Assembly: GCF_019703515.2 (NCBI RefSeq)
Contig: NC_059347.1
Location: 24,761,001 to 24,825,000, forward strand
Direction: 5' to 3'
DNA length: 64,000 bases
Source of the DNA: Myxocyprinus asiaticus
Taxonomy: Eukaryota; Chordata; Actinopteri; Cypriniformes; Catostomidae
Shown here piece by piece: positions 1-10,330 of the stretch. Within the stretch, counting starts at the first letter, position 1. Every line of letters starts with the position of its first letter. The translations under genes and the position numbers were made by a program. The notes below the pieces were generated by a model. That model was not told the origin of the DNA. It ran no database searches and worked only from the letters and a program-made list of their open reading frames with translations.

Positions 1-9
1 CAAATTGTG

Positions 10-265
10 AGAAACAGAAAGATTAGTTCACCTCTGGAATCTTCTTGTCCGAGTCCTTCATTCTTTTGTCACTATTGTCTTTTGCGTATACGGCTGTCAC
101 GTGACAAAAGAACGTATGACTTGGACAAGAAGACTTGAGAGGTGAACTAATCATTTCTGTTTCCTGTGTGAGCAATGCATAGCGTATACAGCTGTCATGT
201 GACAAAAGAACGAACGACTCGGACCAGAAGACTCGAGAAGTGAACTAATCATTTCTGTTTCCTGT
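10..265. repeat. Tandem plus inverted repeat at window start
   Basis: Three related arms of about 65 bp are visible. The arm at about 10-72 is the reverse complement of the arm at about 101-164, and that arm is repeated in direct orientation at about 199-264. The direct repeat unit is about 98 bp and begins with a GCGTATAC(A/G)GCTGTCA motif at 84 and 182. The inverted pair could fold into a long hairpin with a loop of about 28 bases. It probably belongs to a small foldback or MITE-type repeat; I do not recognise the family. Confidence 0.6.
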
Positions 266-347
266 ACAGCACCTATGCGGTTTTCACGTAACAAACGAAC
301 AGAGGCTGCGCAATGCACATGCGTAAAATGAACAAATCACTCTCTAA

Positions 348-1537
348 GGGTACGTTTACACGACAACGATGTACTAAAAACAGAAACGTTTTTCCTTTGC
401 ATTTTGAAAAGTTTCGCGTTCAGACGGCAATGTTGTCAAAACGATCCCCATTCAAACGGATCCGCGAAAATGACTAAAAGCGCTATATTATGCATACCAG
501 GCCAGTAGTTGGCGATGTCACTCTGTAAAGAAACACTACGTGCCTGTGCACATAAGCATTCTTCCACAGAGTGGTGAATACAAATAATGAAGATGGTGAT
601 CCCTGGTCGTAGTAGTGATGCAGTAAATCTACACTTTGCTGGAGAAGTGTCAATAAACTCAAAATCTTGAGCAGCACAAACACAGTCCTGTAGTCCGCCA
701 TTGTAGTTTTGAATGTCTCGCGCGTTGTTTTGAAGTACTCGCGCGTATGCCTATAGACTGAACTCTTAAGATTATTCAATAAACTCTGCTCATTTTTACC
801 ATCACTTCGTCTCCTGCCTTTTTGTGTATTCCCCCTGCTGACTCTTGGGCTGGTAGGAGAGTAAGTTAACATAAGCTGTTGATGTTGACTGGTTTTGGAT
901 ATCAGACAGAACTCTGATATATGGATATCTTCTGGATCTAACATGCATTTTCACTGCCTCATGTTTTCATATTCTAAGCATATCATTGAATACTGTACAT
1001 GGCATCACATCTCTGTCTATAGGTTATATACATAAGCGTTGGGTGAATGAATTGCAGGGTAAAGGTACATCAAATAAAAGTAATTTAATAAATGACATTT
1101 AAAATACAAATACATTTTTCCCACCTGAATCCATACATTAATTTCAAAATTTTCAAATTGCAGGTTCTGCCTACTGTACAATGTTAACACTCCATACAAA
1201 ACACTCCAGATTAATAAATTGTTGATTATTGTTATTTGCACAGGCACCAGTATTCATATTGATAATTATACATCTCAAATTGATGCCTATCAATCCATCA
1301 TTCTTTATATAACATGTAATACACGTGCGCATGATGTCATCGTTTTCACAAATTCGCGTTTTTGTATGTTTACACGGAGACGATAACGGCATCGTTTTCA
1401 AAAACTTGCACTTTGAAACCCATTTTCAAAAGTTTGCGTTTTCAGGCCTCAAAACGCCATTGTCGTGTAAACGAACAGCCAAAACACATAAAAAGTTTTC
1501 TGTTTTTAGTTGAAAACGTTGTCATGTAAACGGCCCC
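348..1537. mobile_element. DNA transposon-like element with ~45-bp inverted termini
   Basis: The left end starts GGGTACGTTTACACGACAAC and the right end, reverse-complemented, starts GGGGCCGTTTACATGACAAC; similarity continues about 45 bp inward (a shared ACTAAAAACAGAAA block). The flanking triplets are TAA on the left and TCA on the right, which could be a decayed three-base TWA target duplication of the PIF/Harbinger type, but this is weak. An open frame of 153 codons lies on the minus strand (944-483); it contains no transposase motif I recognise. A subterminal region at 1365-1475 repeats the terminal sequence in degenerate form. Likely a non-autonomous or decayed element; superfamily uncertain. 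Confidence 0.5.
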
Positions 1538-1559
1538 TCACTACTCGTTTTTCTGAGTC

Positions 1560-1612
1560 ACAGAAAAGATTTGTTCAAAATGAACGAATCGTTCATGAAC
1601 GACCCATCACTA
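1560..1612. repeat. Fragment with GAACGAATCGTTCATGAACG palindromic motif
   Basis: A palindrome-rich piece (AACGAATCGTTC, then TTCATGAA) followed by ACCCATCACTA lies between the upstream element and the gypsy LTR. Similar termini occur in fish interspersed DNA repeats as far as I remember. Only a fragment is present. Confidence 0.35.
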
Positions 1613-1692
1613 TTCGGTATCTTTTGCGACATGCCGTAATCTGCGATGTATATATTTGAATGAGATATGACAGCGCCGTTCTGGAGTGCATC

Positions 1693-2216
1693 TGTCAGTG
1701 TTTTGCTTGTGTTTATGTTTTGGCCTCTAGTGGTCCTCCTGGTGCTCTTATACCCAGCTTCTCTATTTGGAATCAGTGTAATTAAGTTCACATGTGTGTC
1801 ATTTAGCCCCATGTATTTAAGTTACTCTGTCTCCTAGTTTCTTTGCTTGGTGTTTAGTTGTCCTGAAGCCAGTTGCCTGAGTAGGTGTTCTCTCAAGATG
1901 TTTGATTAACTCTGCCCTAGGATTTTTCCCCTTCACTGTTTTATTTCTCGAGGACTTTCTCCTCTGGAGTTTTTTGCTTTAATTTTTTGGTGGGTTTTTT
2001 TTATGCATTTGGAGAATTCACTTTTTGGACTGGTTTAGTTTTTTGAGGATTACTTTGCTGTTTTTTGCTCCAGCTGTGGATTTTTGTTGTCTGAACTTTT
2101 ATTAAAATATTTTCTGCACCTCAACTTCTAAGTGTCTTACTATTAGGTTCGCCATGCTCAAGGGATGAGAGTTAGACTCTCACGCCAGAGACCCGAGTTC
2201 AAGTCCCAGCCTTGAA
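1693..2216 (+). repeat. 5' LTR of the gypsy element
   Basis: Matches 6521-7056 along its length, starting TGTCAGTGTTTTGCTTGTG. The exact 3' edge is uncertain because the last bases differ between copies (CCTTGAAAG here, CCTTGACAG in the 3' copy). It contains a TATA-like stretch near 1815 and an ATTAAA signal at 2101-2106. The final ~55 bp resemble the 3' part of a tRNA. I could not identify a convincing primer-binding site right after it. Confidence 0.85.
2163..2214 (+). other. tRNA-like segment inside the gypsy LTR
   Basis: GTTAGACTCTCACGCC is followed by GAGACCCGAGTTCAAGTCCC, which looks like a D-arm remnant, anticodon arm and T-arm of a Glu- or Asp-type tRNA. A B-box-like GAGTTCAAGTCCC is present. 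The same segment is present in the 3' LTR (7005-7052), so it belongs to the LTR and is not a separate insertion. There is no acceptor stem, so it is not a functional tRNA gene. Confidence 0.45.
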
Positions 2217-2234
2217 AGAAACACCAAGCCAGAC

Positions 2235-3231
2235 ATGAACCCAGAGACACCCAGCATGCAAGAGCTCCTCACAACTGTAGCCCAGCATGAGTCCTCAGTC
2301 CAATGTCATGAAGCTGTGCTAGTCCAACAGGAGGCCTTGATGGTAAAGCATTCACAACTACTGTCCAATATCATGACCTCCATCTGTCAGATTTTTGATC
2401 GGCTGCCCCCCACTCAAGCTGCTGCCTCGACTGCTGCTCCTGTCCCACTTCCGGGTCCTCAAATGTCTGTTCCCCTTATAGAACCCCACCTACCTCCACC
2501 TCAGAGCTTCTCGGGAGACCCCAGTGCTTGTTATGGATTCCTCACTCAGTGTTCCCTTACATTTGAGCTACAGCCATCGTCCTTCCCTACAGACAGGGCC
2601 AAGATTGCATATGTCTTCACTCTCCTCTCTGGTAAGGCCCTCTCCTGGGCAACAGCTGTTTGGAAGGCCCAGAGCCCTTTCTGCTCAAGCTACCTGGCAT
2701 TTGAAGAGGAATTCAAGCCGGTTTTCGATCATCCCATCAGCAGCCGAGAGGCGTCTAAACAACTGCTGTCTCTCCAGCAGGGTAGTCACAGTGCTGCAGA
2801 ATATGCCATTAAATGTCGACCATTGCAGCAGGGAGTGGTTGGAACAATGAGTCTCTCATGGTGTGTTTCCAGAACGGTCTCTCCAAGGCCCTCCAAGATG
2901 AACTTGCAACGCGAGAGCTCATGATATCGAGACCCTCATTGACCTGGCGATTCAGCTGGATAATCATCTGAGAGAGAGGAACTTGAGTCGCCAGTTTGTT
3001 CTTGCACCTCATGTTAGTTCTGTGCCCACAGAGAAGTTACCACCGTCCCAAGGAATTCCAGAGCCTATGCAGTTGGGTGGTACACGGATCTCTCCATCGG
3101 AACATGACCGCCACATGAAAGTGCGGTGTTGCTTATACTGTGTACTGCCTGGGAATTTCTGTTCTACCTGCCCAGAGCTTTGGGGAAAACGCTCGGCCCC
3201 ATACAGACAAGGAAGGACTGTAACGGGACTT
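2235..3231 (+). pseudogene. gag: Gypsy gag pseudogene with zinc knuckle
   Basis: The reading frame opens at ATG 2235, just after the 5' LTR. The capsid-like part is readable to about 2825 (motifs PQSFSGDPSACYGFLTQC, FELQPSSFP, AKIAYVFTLLSGKALSWA, typical of gypsy Gag). Near 2825 a frameshift moves the sequence to another frame, where the C-terminal part (LDNHLRER region) leads into the frame opening at 2983. A CCHC-type zinc knuckle is visible at 3130-3171 (C-LY-C-VLPG-N-FCST-C), but the histidine is replaced by asparagine, so zinc binding should be impaired. Gag would form the retrotransposon particle in the cytoplasm; this copy cannot make a full protein. Confidence 0.8.
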
Positions 3232-3744
3232 ACTCACATTGCCCCACCTTCCAATTCAGGATTGTTTCTCCCCATTAACCTTGCTTGGGGAGATCATAAG
3301 CATCAACTCAAGGCCTTGGTGGACTCAGGTGCAGCTGAGAACTTTTTGGACTTATCTCTTGCTAGGAGTCTCCAGATTCCCTCTGCCTCACTTGCTACCC
3401 CTTTGACAGTTACTGCACTGGATGGAAGACCTCTGGGTCCTGGGAAGGTAACCCTCCTTACCTCTCTCCTTCACCTCTCCATTCACCAACACCAGAAGGA
3501 GTTGCATTTCCATCTGATACAGTCTCCGGAGTTCCCTGTTATCCTTGGTCACCCCTGGCTTCTTCACCATAACCCTCATCTTGACTGGTCCACTGGCGCA
3601 ATCCTCAATTGGGGTCCCACTTGTCATGTTACCTGTTTGATTCCGAGTTCCCCTGACCCTGTTCTCGAGTCTCAAGAATCCCTAGACCTATCTCAAGTCC
3701 CCACTCAGTACCACCACCTGAGGGCAGTCTTCAGTAAAAATTAG
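3232..3744 (+). pseudogene. Gypsy aspartic protease domain
   Basis: This follows gag in the frame opened at 2983. The catalytic DSG triplet is at 3322-3330 within LKALVDSGAAENFLD, and the later PVILGHPWL segment fits the conserved ILG strand of retropepsin-like proteases. The frame ends at a TAG at 3742-3744; the same frame continues beyond it ([17 protein letters not shown]) into the linker before reverse transcriptase, so the stop is probably a nonsense mutation in a formerly continuous gag-pol frame. The domain would have cleaved the polyprotein. Confidence 0.75.
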
Positions 3745-5120
3745 GCCACCTCGTTACCACCACACCACCCTTATGATTGTGCGATTGACTTGCTTCCAGG
3801 TACTTGTCCTCCTAGAGGCCGCATCTGCTCCTTGTCTTCTCCTGAGCGTGCAGCCATGGACAGTTACATTGAGGAGGCCCTCACAGCAGGGATCATTCGT
3901 CAATCCACTTCTCCTGCTGACACTGTTTTTTCTTTGTGGGTAAAAATGATGGGGGCCTTCGACCCTGCATAGATTACCGAGGCCTCAACAAGATCACTAT
4001 CTGGAACCGTAACCCTTTGCCACTCATGGCCACAGCTTTTGAGTTACTGCAGGGAGCTTCCATTTTCACCAAACTCGACTTGCGCAATGCTTACCATCTT
4101 GTGTGCATTAGACAAGGGGATGAGTGGAAGGTCGCCTTTAACACTCCCACCGGGCACTATGAGTACCTAGTTATGCCCTTCGGCCTCACCAACGCTCCTG
4201 CAGTCTTCCAGGCTCTGATAAATGATGTCCTTAGGGACATGCTCAACCAGTTTGTATTCGTTTACCTGGATGATATTATCATTTTTTCAAATTCCCTCAA
4301 TGAGCACGTGGAGCATGTCGGGAAGGTTCTTGGGCGCCTCCTCGATAATCACCTTTGTCAGACCCGAGAAGTGTGAATTCCATGTGACCCAAGTACAGTT
4401 TCTGGATTCATCATTAAGCCTGGCCATATTCAAATGTATCCTCAGAAGGTTCAAGCAGTCACGGACTGGCCCACTCCCTCATCTGTGAAGGAGGTGCAGC
4501 AATTTCTTGGGTTTGCCAACTTCTACCTCAGATTCATTTTGAACTTCAGCTCTGTGGTGGCTCCCCTACCTGCTCTCACTGAATGGAATAATGTTGGATT
4601 TCGCTGGATTCCAGAAGCAGAGTTGGCGTTCATGGAACTCAAACACCGCTTTACTTCTACTCCAATTCTTACTCTCCCAGACCCAGACAAACTCTTCATT
4701 GTGGAGGTCAATGCTTCGGATGTGGGTGTTGGAGCAGTGCTTTCCCAGAGAGGGGAGGATAACAGACTTCATCCATGTGAATTCCTTTCACACTGCCTTA
4801 CACCTACAGAGAGAAATTACCATGTGGGGGACCATAAGTCACTGGCTGTTAAATTGGTGCTCAAAGAATGGAGACATTGGCTCGAGGGGGCCAAACATCC
4901 ATTTCAAGTACTCACTGACCACAAAAACCTAGAATACATTCAGCAGGCCAAGCGACTCAACCCTCGTCAGTATGCTGGTTACTATTCTTCAACCGGTTTC
5001 AGTTTATCTTATCCTACCGCCCTGGCTCCAAAAATTCCAAACCTGATGCTCTGTCTCGAGTATACGCAAGCAGTAACCAAGAGATTCCAGTCGCACCCAT
5101 TATCCCGAGTTCCAAGATAG
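3745..5120 (+). pseudogene. pol: Gypsy reverse transcriptase and RNase H
   Basis: The N-terminal thumb/finger leader is readable from about 3790 ([16 protein letters not shown]). A frameshift near 3950 moves to the frame of 3936, where the RT core follows: [33 protein letters not shown] and the catalytic YLDD at 4263-4274. A stop at 4374-4376 and another shift precede 4434, where the RT thumb ([20 protein letters not shown]) and RNase H resume. RNase H landmarks are [14 protein letters not shown] and LTDHKNLEY. After 4970 the normal linker is scrambled by small indels. It would have copied element RNA to DNA, but is non-functional here. Confidence 0.85.
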
Positions 5121-6506
5121 TGGACCCTGTAAGATGGGAACTTGAAAATTCAGTAAGGCAAGCCCAGGCCCGGGAACCAGACCCGGGGGGGGGTTAGGGT
5201 GGCAGCCAACCGCTTGCTTGTCCCAAAAGCTGTTTGCTCCCAGGTTCCCCAGTGGGGTCACTCCTCTCATCTGACCTGTCATCCAGGCACTTCTCGCACC
5301 CTTGAATTCCTCCAGAGACGGTTTTGGTGGCCGACCATCAAGGAGGATACCAAAACTTTTGTAAGTGCCTGTCCCGTATGCAACAAGGGGAAGGGCTCTC
5401 ATCACTCTCCTCAGGGTTTGCTTCATCCTCTCTCTATACCACGAAGATCCTGGTCACATCTCTCCATGGATTTCATTACCGGACTCCCGCCATCCCAAGG
5501 TAACACCACCATTATGGTCATTATTGACAGATTTTCTAAAGCTGGCAGATTCATTCCCTTGCCCAAATTACCCACTGCTAAAGAGACTGCGGAGTTGATC
5601 ATTAACCATGTTTTTCGAGTTTTTGGTAACCCTCAGGACATTGTTTCTGATCGAGGCCCTCAGTTCTCCTCACGATTCTGGTCTCTGGTGAGTCTTTCAT
5701 CTGGTTTCCATCCTGAGTCCAATGGCCAAACGGAGAGGTTAAACCAGGATCTGGAGACTAGCCTGAGGTGCATGGCTGCCAATAATCCTTCCTCCTGGTC
5801 ATACTTCATTATGTGAGTGGAGTATGCCCACAAAACTCTACGCTCCTTGGGCAAAGGCATGTCCCCCTTCGAATGCCAGTTTGGTTATGCTCCTCCTCTG
5901 TTCCCAGACCAAGAAGTGGGAGTTGGAGTTCCCTCCGCACTGCACTTCATCCGACACTGTCGTCGGACTTGGAAGAAGGCTCAACACAACCTTCTTAGAG
6001 TCTCTCAACAGTACCAGTGACAGGCTAATCGCAGACACAGACCTGCCCCCACTCTATGCCCCGGACAGAGAGTTTGGCTCTCCACAAGAAACCTTCCCTT
6101 ATGAGTGGAGTCCCGCAAACTCTCCCAGCGATTCACTGGGCTTTTCAAAGTGGCAAGGAAAGTTAACCCTGTTACTTACCATTTATACTTACCTAGGTCC
6201 TTAAAGATTAATCCCACTTTTCATGTCTCCCTTCTAAATCCTGTTTTGTCTTCTCCTTTTGCTTTGGCAGGTAAACCTCCTCCTCCTCCTCACATCATTG
6301 GAGGCCAGCCAGCTTACACAGTTCACCGAATACTGGATTCCCATTGGGTGCAAGGATCACTTCAGTATCTCGTGGACTGGGAAGTCTATGGCCCGGAGGA
6401 GCGCTCCTGGGTTCCTGCTAGAGACCTCTTGGACCTCAAATTAATTCAATATTTCCACACTCATAGACCCGATTGTCCTGGAAGAAACGTCAGGAGCCGT
6501 TCCTAG
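5121..6506 (+). pseudogene. pol: Gypsy integrase and chromodomain
   Basis: Integrase is open from 5199 to 5816. An HHCC zinc module is visible ([11 protein letters not shown] then CPVCNKG), followed by the catalytic core with MDFITGLPP (first Asp), [10 protein letters not shown] (second Asp) and NGQTERLNQ (Glu). About ten residues seem to be missing before the Glu motif ([17 protein letters not shown]), and a TGA stop lies at 5814-5816. The frame resumes at 5817 (EYAHKTLRS, SPFECQFGYAPPLFP), then stops and shifts again. The frame of 6105-6506 holds the GPY/F-like region and a chromodomain ([28 protein letters not shown]). The chromodomain would have guided integration through histone contacts. 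Confidence 0.85.
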
Positions 6507-6520
6507 AGGGGGGGGGTTCC
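6505..6520 (+). other. Polypurine tract of the gypsy element
   Basis: A run AGAGGGGGGGGG immediately precedes the 3' LTR, where gypsy elements prime plus-strand DNA synthesis. It supports the LTR start at 6521. Confidence 0.75.
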
Positions 6521-7056
6521 TGTCAGTGTTTTGCTTGTGTTTATGTTTTGGCCTCTAGAAGTCCTCCTGGTGCTCTTATACACAGCTTCTCTTTTTGTAA
6601 TCAGTGTAATTAAGTTCACATATGTGTCATTTAGCCCCATGTATTTAAGTTACTCTGTCTCCTAGTTTCTTTGCTTGGTGTTTAGTTGTCCTTAAGCCAG
6701 TTGCCTGAGTAAGTGTTCTCTCAAGACATTTGATTAGTTCTGCCCTAGGATTTTTCCCCTTCACTGTTTTATTTCTCATGGACTTTCTCCTCTGGAGTTT
6801 TTTGCTTTAACTTTTTGGTATTTTTTTGAGTGCATTTGGGGAATTCCCTTTTTGTACTGGTTTTGTTCTTTGAGGATTATTTTTGCTGTTTTTTGCTCCA
6901 GTTGTGGATTTTTGTTGTCTGAACTTTTATTAAAATATTTTCTGCACCCCAGCTTCTAAGTGCGTCTTACTATTGGATTCACCATCCTCCAGTGTCTCAA
7001 GGGTTGAGAGTTAGACTCTCACGCCGAAGACCCAAGTTCCAGTCCCATCCTTGACA
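6521..7056 (+). repeat. 3' LTR of the gypsy element
   Basis: This direct copy of 1693-2216 starts TGTCAGTGTTTTGCTTGTG and ends CTTGACA. It contains a short insertion near 6990 (CCTCCAGTGTC) that the 5' LTR lacks, besides scattered substitutions. The tRNA-like 3' portion is retained. Confidence 0.85.
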
Positions 7057-8309
7057 GCAGCAGGAGAAGATTTACACAATGCTATTATATGCCGCCAGGG
7101 AGCACATCAGTTGTAGCACATCGCCCTTTGGACTACTTTTGTACTGAATTTTGCAATTTTTCTGAATAAATTATTGTGATTAATTTATCTGCCTGTTACC
7201 TGTTTTATATGCTTAATAAATGGTTATGGTTAGGTTTAGGAGTAGGTGTAGGATTAGCAGCTGTAAAATATATATAAATTAATATATTGTAATAAAAATT
7301 ATTGCTACTGTACATTAATCTACTTGTTACATGTTTTTATATTGTTGAAATGTGGTGTTTAGAGGTTGTGGTTGGGTTAAGGGATCTAAAATATCTATAA
7401 AACAGTAAAAATGTACAAATATATTTAATTAATATATAATATTATAATAAATAATATAATTGATTAGTGTATTCAAATATAGTTGAAAAATTACATTTCT
7501 AAAGCTGTATATATATATATATATATATATATAACTTCTGCTATTATATTACATTATATTATAAGGCATTTTTTTCACCATTTAACACACCATTTCCAAT
7601 TTATAGCAGAGTACTTTTGCTTTATTTCTAATTCCTCTCTTCTTGCAAATCACATAGAGACAATTACAGATAGTTGTTGTATTGGCTTGACTCAGATTAA
7701 AAATACATAAATAATAAAAATTATATGTAGTTTATCCAGTGCTAATACATTACATGTTTTGCATAATAATACCACATGTTTTTACAGCCCTGCAATTTAA
7801 TTACATGAGAATATCACTGAAGGCAACAAATTTACTTTTTAATTTTGGAGCACTATTTAATTCGCAGCAGAGCCTTCTCATAAGTAGATTAATTAATTTG
7901 AATCAATAACTGCTCTATCTATGGCAATGGAAGGCCAAACTAATGGATTCTGAACTCAAGTCAATTGTTTTTTACGTCACACAATTACCAACTGCAAGTT
8001 ATTATAATTGCACTTCATTATGTGTAATGTTATTTTACTGTTCATTAGTAATTGTTATTTTATACACTGTAATATTTTATGAACCTTTAACAGTTGACTC
8101 TATTCCCCCTAAAACAGTTCAGATCATTGCATTTATATTTTTCCAGTTATCTAATGCAAATTTTAAGGCAATTTAAAAAAGTAAAAATATAAATACATAA
8201 AAGTGATATTGAATTTCTACTACAGAGAACTAACACAGAATAACTGCACAAGAGCATGCTGTATACTGGATCAGTTTTGAAACTCTTAAAATAACTCTTG
8301 TGACCAGAA
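7057..8309. other. AT-rich non-coding stretch
   Basis: No gene is seen. The stretch contains a (TA)n tract at 7508-7533 and a GGTTAGGTTTAGGAGTAGG-type degenerate segment at 7226-7256, as often found in cyprinid interspersed repeats. Short open frames here have no recognisable domains. Confidence 0.5.

Positions 8310-8400
<91 letters not shown>
8310..8400. repeat. (CT)n microsatellite
   Basis: About 90 bases of almost uninterrupted CT dinucleotides. The apparent Arg-Glu open frames on the minus strand are artefacts of this repeat. Confidence 0.98.
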
Positions 8401-10184
8401 GAACCTTGCAGGCACAGTGAGGAATTTGATGAGGTAGTGTTGCATTTTTGTTTACGGCTCAGTCTATCTATTGCAACTGTAATCCTGGATATCTCAACAG
8501 AAGCCATCATAAAAACAGAATTATTTTTATTTTAATCTAAAATAAATTAAACATTTTTGCTAACGTATATTCAAAAAAATTAATGCTCAGTGTAAAATAA
8601 TGTTTTGCTTGTATGCACATGGCCTTCATCTCACATCTTCATCACATGATTTGTTGAAAATGACGAGAAATGACGTTTGGCAGGTATAATTTAAAACACA
8701 AAAGTAAAAAAAACATTACTGCCACATTTGATAGTGCTGTTCAGCATCATCCGAGGAGCACTTCAACAACTCATCCTGCTACTGTGAGCCAGCCATATAC
8801 AAGACAACTGCTTTTGAATGATGTCATTAAATAATACTTTTAAACATGCATGTGGAGTTTTGAAAGTGCATTTTAATAAGAGCATCAAGTTATTTGTCAT
8901 TCACAAGTTTCCTCAATGTCTGAGAACTTGCCATTGTTTAATGAACATCAAGAACAGATTCCAAACAGGTGGTGTAAAACATATCCACGCATGCTATGTG
9001 TCTAATATTTTAAACCCCAAAAAGTCAAGGATTGAGATGAACATCAGTAAGGATCTTGGCACTATTTATTACCCCATTATAAGAGAGCCCTGGAAGAGTG
9101 ACGTTAAGTATAACACAAAGTGCTGGCTTAAAGTATGTCTAACAGATGGCTTACAAAACCCAGGATGTTTTTGAGGGGAAAGACCTCAGCTTACATTATT
9201 AAGCTGTCACGTCTGCACATACCAAATATGCTGGCAGGGATAAAATCAAATGAACAGAGAAGTAGCAGAAAGGGAGTGGTATGGAATAAGAAAGAAAAAG
9301 AATATGTCTTTCTCTGCAAAGTTAATACCGAGGTCAGCATTGCACTTGCCAAAGCCAGACAATATGAACTTTGCCTGCTCTGAGTTCATCCCTGGTTCCT
9401 TACCCAGCAATATAGCTGCTCATTTATGACTTCATTAGTCCCACAGAGAAACAACTTCAGACGTTGTCATCAAACTCTGGTTCATCTCGCTTGGCCTGGC
9501 AGCCTATCGTGTACAGAGCTGATGGCTTGGAACAGGTATTTGGGACTAAACCGAAAGCAGATGTTTCACTTTAAGACCTCTCTTAGATGTCTAATGAATC
9601 CGAAAGTTAAGGGCCGTTGATCCAGGGCCGTTTGATTTGCCAGTGGAAATGGGGCATCACATTCATTATGAGGAGCATTACCTAATCACAGTAAGGCAGC
9701 ATGGGTTGAGGGGGAGTGGTGGACCGGGGGGGGGAAAGGTAGGAAATTAGTGCTTCTAATGCCTCCTGAATGTTGAGAATGAATCATTGGTGCTGAGTAC
9801 ACGCTGTAGAGTCCAATTGATGTCTCATCTCCTTTATCCTACTGTGACGCAGAGTGCACTTCAACCTTGCAATCAGGGAGACCTTAGAGAAAATCACTGA
9901 GACCTACGCAGACCTTTAAGCACTCATGGAACTGAATGTGGGTTATGCAAGATTTGTGAGGCTATGGTGGTAAATATGTGTTTATTCGTATGTATAATGT
10001 GTGTGAACTGGAAGAAGGACAATGGACAACAACTGGAGCAAGAATAAATTATAAAGAAAAAACAATTATGTGGTATATGTAATAATTCATGCATAAAAAT
10101 GTATAACATGTGGGTCATCACAGGGGAAAAAACCATGTCACACACATCACCCTAAAAATTTAATTCTAACCCAAACCCTACTAA
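8401..10184. other. Non-coding unique-looking DNA
   Basis: No exon could be supported. Open frames at 8818-9174 and 9135-9383 have no known motif, and no clear splice pattern surrounds them. A G-run is at 9725-9735. The segment 9630-9710 has a complex, non-repetitive composition with homeodomain-like motifs (CATTATGAGG, CCTAATCAC) and could be regulatory, but nothing proves it. Confidence 0.4.
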
Positions 10185-10330
10185 TATATATATATAATTT
10201 TTTTATTATTTATTTTTTTATTTATTTTATTTTATTTATTTGTTTTTATTTTTTTATTTTTTTTGCATTTTTTTGCATTTTAGCATTTTTAGAATTTAAC
10301 CAATTTTTCCATTTTTCCAATTTCAGATTT
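10185..10330. repeat. T-rich low-complexity tract
   Basis: A TTTAT/TTTTAT-rich simple sequence with very few C or G, probably a degraded poly-T or AT-rich microsatellite. Confidence 0.8.

Larger units (their letters stand above)
1693..7056 (+). mobile_element. Degenerate Ty3/gypsy LTR retrotransposon with chromodomain
   Basis: A 5.36-kb element bounded by two similar LTRs of about 525-535 bp that start TGTCAGTG. Between them, on the plus strand, the order is gag, zinc knuckle, aspartic protease, reverse transcriptase, RNase H, integrase, chromodomain and polypurine tract, which is the Ty3/gypsy (chromovirus-type) order. The flanking pentamers GCATC (1688-1692) and GCAGC (7057-7061) agree at four of five bases and may be the target duplication. 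The coding part is dead: stops, frameshifts and small deletions occur in gag, at the protease/RT junction, in RNase H and in integrase. The LTRs look roughly 90-95% alike by eye, so the insertion is not recent. Confidence 0.9.

Noticed and set aside
2163..2214. Functional tRNA gene in the LTR
   Set aside because: There is no acceptor stem or complete D-arm, and the segment is duplicated as part of both LTRs.
8230..8510. Arg-Glu repeat proteins on the minus strand
   Set aside because: They are translations of the (CT)n microsatellite.
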